From the NCBI GenBank assembly GCA_000310025.1, contig FN649739.1, positions 2,712,486-2,776,485 of the forward strand: DNA of 64,000 nt, in the 5' to 3' direction. Source of the stretch: Ectocarpus siliculosus. Lineage: Eukaryota; Sar; Phaeophyceae; Ectocarpales; Ectocarpaceae. Position numbers and translations under genes: made by a program. The notes under the pieces are model-generated. The model saw nothing but the letters and a program-made list of their open reading frames with translations, made no database searches and was not told where the DNA came from. Below are positions 58,401 through 64,000 of the stretch, piece by piece. The first letter of the stretch is position 1. Every line of letters starts with the position of its first letter.

Positions 58401-60900
58401 TGTACATGGCCAGGTGCTTGCACCCACAATCTTAATCTTCGTTGTTGTTCCCAAGAGTCGCGCGGCCGAAGATCTTGACCACACCATCAGTGTATGTAGG
58501 TTTAGGTTCAACGTCAGAAATCCGCCTTTGCCCGCCGCCGTGCAATTTGTCAAGAAATCATTTGTTGGCGGGAATCATGTTCGGCAACAACTGATCCACA
58601 TGAACACACCTTGGCCCCCGGCACCCATTCCACGTGGACACGGAACAGCGGACGCAATTTGCGAGGGTGCACGACGAGCCGAAAAAAAAGCTGCGGTACA
58701 CCGCAGAGCACCTAAACTCATCCTGGTGAAGATGCGGAAACGCGGGTTTGGTTCGCTTTCTCTATTGCCAAGGGAGAAACAGCTGCAGCATTTGGACCGT
58801 TGCAACAGCATGACAATAGTTCATCCGCGCGCCCAACAATACCGAAAAAAACGGATCGGGCGCAAGGTGAAGTTCCACGTTCCACAATTCCGGCCCAAAA
58901 TACTGCTGTGCTTGGATGACAAAAACATTTCCGACAAAAACATTTCCGACTGCTGCCTCTGGTTCGCGAATGAAATGAATCAATCCCCACACGTTGTTGT
59001 CCGGCTGGGTCGTAACGCTTAACTTCCGAGCACACCTCGTTGCTGCCTGATGCGAACAATCAAGGCTATGTGCCGGAAAGCGCGCCTACCTGTGGGTTCA
59101 ATCAATCGTACAATACTTCTGCTGTTTCCTCCCCTTTCCGCAAAACAAAAGAGGCCCAGAGGTCCGTCACTATTTTGCAGCCGCATCAGTCGATAAAAAA
59201 AATTGCGGCGGACCAGCGAAAACAGAAAGGCTTCGCTTTCGTTGATTCCCCCCCTCTGCAGAGTGCCCTCATTCAGCCTCCTGCCCTCTTTGGCGCAGGG
59301 GGCGATCGTGGAATGTATCATGGGACGCTGCTTTGTTTTGATGTTGAGGTTCTAGGGGGTGAATAAAAGCAGAGGAGACCTCGGTCACGGTTAAACAAAC
59401 AGCTCATCATTGGCTTCAGAAAGCAGTGGGCAGTCAGAAGCAGCAGCAGCAGCAGCATGTAATGAACAAAAAAAAATATGAATCCGACACGTCATGGTTG
59501 ACCAAGCAGAGAAAATATGGATACACCACAAATATGTGACGGAGATCGTCATCTCTCTCTGTGTACTGTGTACGGCAAGCGTCCGTGGCTATTGCTTGCT
59601 CGCCGCGTGGCAACGTCTGCTTCGATGATGACAACGGCCGGTTGACGCTCGCTCAACAGCAGCAAGACCATACAGAGGAGGAGGGGGAGGAAGCGGAGCG
59701 CATGGCACGGTTTTTTGTCGTTGCGCGGAGGTACTTTCGTGTGGGTGGACATTACTGGCTTCATGACCAACAGAAGGCAGTTGGACAAGCTGCCCACGCG
59801 GAAAAATATGCCCGAGAGAAAAGAAGCACACACACCCTGAAAGCGTCAGATTTTCCTTGTTGTCACACCCACATATATGACTTATATCCTGTGGCCCAAG
59901 ACAAGATGCAAAAAAAAAAAACATGAGCCGCCCCTTTCGTCGTCTCTTGGGGCGAGAGCGACGACGCCGGGGCCAGGCACCGAGCGATCGGGCATTCCGG
60001 AATAGATTATAGCAGCTCTTTGAGGGGTGCCGGGGGCAGGCTGGGGGGGGGGATTCGGTAGGTTCTGCAGGGAAGGGAAGGGATAAAACAAACATCACAC
60101 GCTCTCTCTTCCCTTCGCTCGGAGACACCAGGGCGCGCAACCCAAAAAAGCCGTGTTTCCATCGATCACATCGTATATATTTTTTGTGTGCACAAGCTGG
60201 AGCTGGAGAGAGAGACAAACGCGCACAAGGTCCACGGAGACACTGCTGCCCCCGCCCCCCACAGGGCCTAGGCCCGCTAGCTCATCGGTCACCGCCGCCC
60301 TTCTAGACGCTACCGGCTATCTCGCCCGTGGGGGGGGGCGGGTCAAGGCCGAAAGCTCGAGAGCGAGAGGTGGTCGGGTAGCCGGGTAAATCTAGAGCAA
60401 AGAAAAAAATGAGGCAGCAGTTGCTCAAAATGCCAAATATTTATTTGGCCTGTGGAAAGACCGTGAGGATCATTTCCATGCAGCATCTATCCCTTTCGGT
60501 CCCAGCGCACAAACCTCGATCAACACCACCGGCCTGCGGCGCGGCGCGGGCTCGACGGGGGCTGGGATGCAAACAGACCCTCTCTCTTTCTCTCTCTCTG
60601 TCCACGTGGGCATTCGCCGGGTCGCAGGCGGGCAGCAAGGAATCGTCGGCTCGGTGAAAGCCGTACCCAACATCCCAGCGGAAACAAGCAAGAGCCGCAA
60701 ACGTATACCAGCAGAAGTCTAGCCGCTGCTCGGGATTGGAAAAAAAGACACCCACCACAGCTGCTGCTTCCGCCGGCTTTGCCGAGAGCCGCCCGCGGCA
60801 GCAGCAGGCACACACAACACATTCGGTGAGACACTCACCAGCTGCGCTCGAAGTTCCACTTCATGACCGGGGTGATGCCAAGGCTGGCGTCTCCTGCCAT
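52181..60900 (-). CDS. Large, mostly low-complexity protein with a conserved-looking N-terminal domain
   Basis: Exons 60839-60900, 54801-56005, 53682-54489 and 52181-53348 join in phase to 1080 residues. Residues 1-130 look globular: MAGDASLGITPVMKWNFERS, then YRWLVTRHPAQFERLDFTAQ, ARKAFYECGWAEAKVLIRP, FFDAIIRRGLRNSTRF and LGFKLQIRHFRSS. I do not recognise this domain. The rest is compositionally biased: poly-Gln (about residues 194-203 and again near 630), Pro, Gly, Ala and Ser runs, a KRRRP nuclear-localisation-like patch near 610, a short helical AREFEESEREL at the end of exon 3 and His/Gln repeats in exon 4. Such a layout is common in nuclear regulatory proteins, but that is inference. 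The first intron is 4.8 kb. Exon 3 has a tandem CAGCAG acceptor that could add or drop one residue. The long plus-strand frames over these exons are GC-rich shadows. Confidence 0.65.
55458..55490 (+). repeat. CTG/CAG repeat coding for poly-Gln
   Basis: About eleven consecutive CTG triplets (CAG on the coding minus strand) give the longest Gln run of the protein encoded here. A second, shorter run lies at about 53860-53880. Confidence 0.9.
56006..60838 (-). other. First intron (4.8 kb) of the low-complexity-protein gene
   Basis: Runs from GTGAGT after exon 1 to AAAAAATCAG before exon 2. It holds no supported gene. Three copies of TACAGCAGTA (57198-57207, 57384-57393, 57893-57902) lie inside. 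Other exons or a nested gene cannot be excluded. Confidence 0.5.
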
Positions 60901-63601
60901 CTTGCTATGGGAGAGCTAGCCCTGTTTCCGATCTCTCTCTCTCTCCTCTCTATCTCCTCCGCCGTCGCTCCTCGCGTGTGGGTTGTCTTCCGCTGTGCTG
61001 CCCCGCGCGCACTCGGAGAACTCCTCCCCCCTCCTCTTCCTCGTGCCGCACTGCTTGGGCCGGGTGGGGTTGACGCTTTTTCGGTGTGCTCTGCAGCTGT
61101 CTAATCGGACAAGGGCGTGGGTTGTTGTCGATGTGTGTGTGTGTTTTGAGCATCGACCGCGCTTCCTGGTAATTTTTTTTTTTTCGTGAGTCTCCGAAAA
61201 GTCTTCAATCTACCGGTAATTGGTTCTCGAGCGCAATTTCTATTATTAACGTTACATTTTTGAAGTGCATTTTTCAGCTATAGCTCGCGGCATACAAAAT
61301 TACTCCGGCGGGAGGAAATGGAGGCAGCATCCAAGCGACTGCTGCTGCACATATCTGTTCCAGAGAGAAGGAACGAGAGAGAGAACGAGATAGAGACAGA
61401 GACGGATGCAACCGGGCACAACAACACATACAGAGACAGCAAACGAACGGGAAACAAACATGACATGCGTCCAAATCAATCAAATCTTCTTAATCTTATT
61501 TTTCGACTTTTTTTTCGAAACGATGGCGCAATGGTTGACTTTCTTTGCAGCAGCACGGCCGCGGTCTACGCGACGCTCATGTTTGGTACGATGATGCCCT
61601 AGTGCCGATCTGCGCACGTCAGCAAGAAAAATCTTCCCCCCTCTCCTCCTATCTTGACTCCCCGCTGCAATGATATCCTCCCACACAGCAACGAACGGAC
61701 CCCAACGTTAATATTTACGGCGGTTGTTGTTTATGCCTACATACATACATCCACCGATGGATGGATGAGACCCAAAGGCGATGGGACAACAAATTTTCAC
61801 TTCTTACATGTACAGCAGTAGTGCAGTACTAGGAAAATTTCGTATCCGTTTCGGCATCTTATTGATCGATCTGTATGCGCACATGATGATGAGTTCAACC
61901 CTTTGGGCGAGCAAGTTATCATCATCCTTCTGCCTCGTGATGATGAAGAAATGTTATACCACGTAAATGTACACGGGGAGACCGGTGACAAAACCCTGGG
62001 GATCAATAATAATAGTCGTAAGTTGAGACTCGATGTACGTCTGTCTACGTAATATATATGAGAACAATACTGGGTTGTGTATGCTTTTGTGGTATGCATA
62101 TATATATATATATATGTTTAGTCATAAACATGCAGTAAGAAGTGATGTGGGTGGGTGCGCTGCCTCTTTGTGTGTGTCGTTGCGAGCATACAGCAATATT
62201 TATAGTATAAATAGTATTATATTACTTATGTATGCACCAACCACTCGAAATAAAAACATACATATACATCTAAAATACGAACAAACAGCGCAGAAAACAA
62301 AGGGTGGTGTAGAAGTAGCGGATTTACGCAAGGATGGAAACGAGCAGCTCTGAGGCCATTCACCCTCCCCGCTTGTCGACCCACCGCAGCACCACAACAC
62401 GACCGGGGGGGGAGCGAGCAAAGTTAACCCGACCGAGAAGAAGCCACAACTATCATCGCAATCGCGCCGGCGAGAGCGAGCTGCTGAGAAAAAAAAATGA
62501 GAACTTCAGGCGACCACGGCCATTGAAATAAGACGGTGAGCACCTGACGCACACGCCACCGCCTCCGGTACTACATACAGCAGGAGACAAATGATAGAGA
62601 TGGATTCGTTGTGTCATATTAAGAAATATAAAAGAAATGGAGGAGAAGTAGGAAAAAAAAAGAGCTGGCGGAGCGTTATTATTATTATTCTTGTTTTGTT
62701 GCTGTCTGATTCGAACCCGGCACTGCTGCTGCTGCGTCAAGCATCAAGCGTCAAGTATCCCCCCTTCCCCAAACCAACCTCTGCCCTGTGAACCCGACTT
62801 CAACACACCAGCGAAAAGCAACCTAACCGTCGCGTCCACAGAGGCAGGGAGTTCTTGAAACAAACAACAGGGAAAAAACACTCAACAGCAGGAACACAAG
62901 CAGATTCGTGGGCGCAATCCCCACACACGAGTGTACGTTAGTGCTCCAAATAACGAAGTACAATGGTGATGTGCCCTGTGGCCAAAAAGACGGAGGTTGT
63001 GTCCGACCAGAACCTGTAAAAACAAAGGCGTCTACATACAGATTACTCCGACACGGTTGTCCAATCAAAAGCTAACTACAACTGATCTCTCCGATGATGG
63101 AAGACGTTACATACCGCAACTTTTTTCAGTCGTTGCCGAGTGCCGCTGCCGCTGCCCCCCATTGCAATGCCTACAGCTTTCCATTCTTACTCTCACCATC
63201 ATGCAAACAACGAACGCCCCAGCCGGCAAACGCCGTGCGCAGCTTTCAGCGGCTACAATATTCCGGGAACAAAGAACATGACGGCAGACAAGTTGCAACA
63301 GACAAGAAAAACGGCTCACAAAACGTCGTGAGCCCTTACGCACGAAAAAAAAAACGATGCATCATGGAGCCATAAAAGGCTTTCCGTTGTATGATAGCCA
63401 CTCATGACCGGTGTACCTGCCGCCTTCGTCTTGCCCTTGCCCTCTCGACATCAAGGAGACACCCCTACGGAGAAAATAATAGTCACAACGGATACAGGAT
63501 GGAAACACGTACCAAGTCCACCTATAAGGGATGGTGACTACAACAACTTGCGCCAGGTGTCCCTGAGCTCAGACCAACAAAGCGGGCGAGCAACGAGAGT
63601 A
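60901..63601. other. No gene recognised
   Basis: Presumed promoter of the minus-strand gene that starts at 60900, with CT-rich (TCTCTCTC) stretches just upstream, followed by AT-rich DNA with a TA microsatellite near 62099-62115 and another TACAGCAGTA (61811-61820). Confidence 0.4.
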
Positions 63602-63819
63602 TCACAGCTCTTTCAAGTCGCCGCCGCCACCGGAGTAGTCTCCTTCTTCCGACCCCTGGAACGAGGGGGAGAAAAGACCGAGCGCGCCCGATATGCTCCC
63701 CGCCAGCCTGCGGGGCCCCGCGCCCTCCTCGAATGCTAGGTTCAGGGCCAGCGTCAAAACGGTGCCGGCCACCACCAGATTGGTGTCGGAGAAGATTGAC
63801 TTGACTACGTTCCCCCACG
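63602..63819 (-). CDS. Terminal exon of a membrane protein, possibly a nucleobase transporter (NCS2/NAT type)
   Basis: After the acceptor CTTCTCAG, the minus strand reads WGNVVKSIFSDTNLVVAGTV, a hydrophobic helix (AGTVLTLALNLAFEE), RRLAGSISGALGLFSPSF and a Gly-rich acidic tail ending DLKEL and TGA. Third positions are GC-rich as in the confident exons. A last helix of the form (S)xxxVxGxxxxLxLNLxF is seen at the C-terminus of xanthine/uracil and ascorbate permeases, so that family is a candidate; many other transporters would fit. The remaining exons lie beyond the right edge. The exon enters in phase with two bases (CG) before TGG. Confidence 0.45.
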
Positions 63820-64000
63820 CTGAGAAGCACCAATGACAGAGGCGAGGGGGGGGGTCAGGGATGCGATGACGGTGAAGCCGGGGGGGGGGCGTACTCTTAT
63901 GTTTCGCATGCCTTAGCGGTTAGATCATTGACCACGCGTCCTCGAGAGGACGGAGCATTGTTCCCAGAGGACCGATCACCGATGGCCAATCGTTCCTTCT
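63820..64000 (-). other. Probable intron of the partial membrane-protein gene
   Basis: Pyrimidine-rich on the minus strand before the acceptor, with G-runs on the plus strand; no coding signal to the window edge. Confidence 0.4.

Noticed and set aside
58387-59022. 211-codon plus-strand frame
   Set aside because: No recognised domain, no splice support, and it is antisense to the same intron.
59589-60218. 209-codon minus-strand frame
   Set aside because: Inside the 4.8-kb first intron; it has no domain and contains homopolymer runs, and the flanking exons join in phase without it.

Overview
The window looks like nuclear DNA of a heterokont (stramenopile) alga, most probably a brown alga of the Ectocarpus type. 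The main reasons are: (1) genes cut into many short exons by introns of about 0.3-1.5 kb (one of 4.8 kb); (2) two proteins whose N-termini carry a signal peptide ending in an A/S-AFVV motif, the heterokont plastid-targeting signature; (3) interstitial CCCTAA-like telomeric fragments; and (4) a tyrosine-recombinase retrotransposon. The species is an inference. There are no bacterial-type operons, and most long open frames are antisense or intronic shadows.

Layout. 0-6 kb: mostly gene-poor, with a 22-bp tandem repeat, a possible glycosyltransferase-like fragment (about 1.23-1.97 kb) and a possible terminal exon with a C-terminal membrane helix (2.75-3.07 kb). 6.0-16.1 kb, plus strand: a complete 17-exon ABCG-type half transporter. 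16-19.2 kb: repeats, including CCATGG-centred palindrome clusters and tRNA-derived SINE-like units arranged head to head. 19.2-23.4 kb: a tyrosine-recombinase retrotransposon (minus strand) with split direct repeats, disabled by a stop and frameshifts. 25.3-34.3 kb, minus strand: a second ABCG copy, tail to tail with the first, with all 17 exons recognisable but a 28-bp deletion that shifts the frame. 36.4-37.8 kb: a diverged tandem duplication with a conserved short reading frame. 39.1-41.9 kb, minus strand: plastid Cpn20 (double GroES co-chaperonin) with a MITE in its first intron. 42.2-46.1 kb, plus strand: a plastid glutathione-peroxidase-fold protein lacking the peroxidatic cysteine. 46-52 kb: no gene recognised. 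52.2-60.9 kb, minus strand: a 1080-residue, largely low-complexity protein in four exons with a 4.8-kb first intron. 63.6-63.8 kb, minus strand: last exon of a membrane protein that continues past the right edge.

How the parts relate. The two ABCG genes share every exon boundary and phase that I could place, so they come from one duplication in inverted orientation; one copy looks intact and the other looks dead or mis-assembled. The Cpn20 and peroxidase-like genes are divergent with about 280 bp between their start codons, and both products are predicted to enter the plastid, so a shared promoter region is plausible. All splice sites were placed by eye from consensus, reading phase and (for ABCG) agreement between the two copies; transcript data would settle them.
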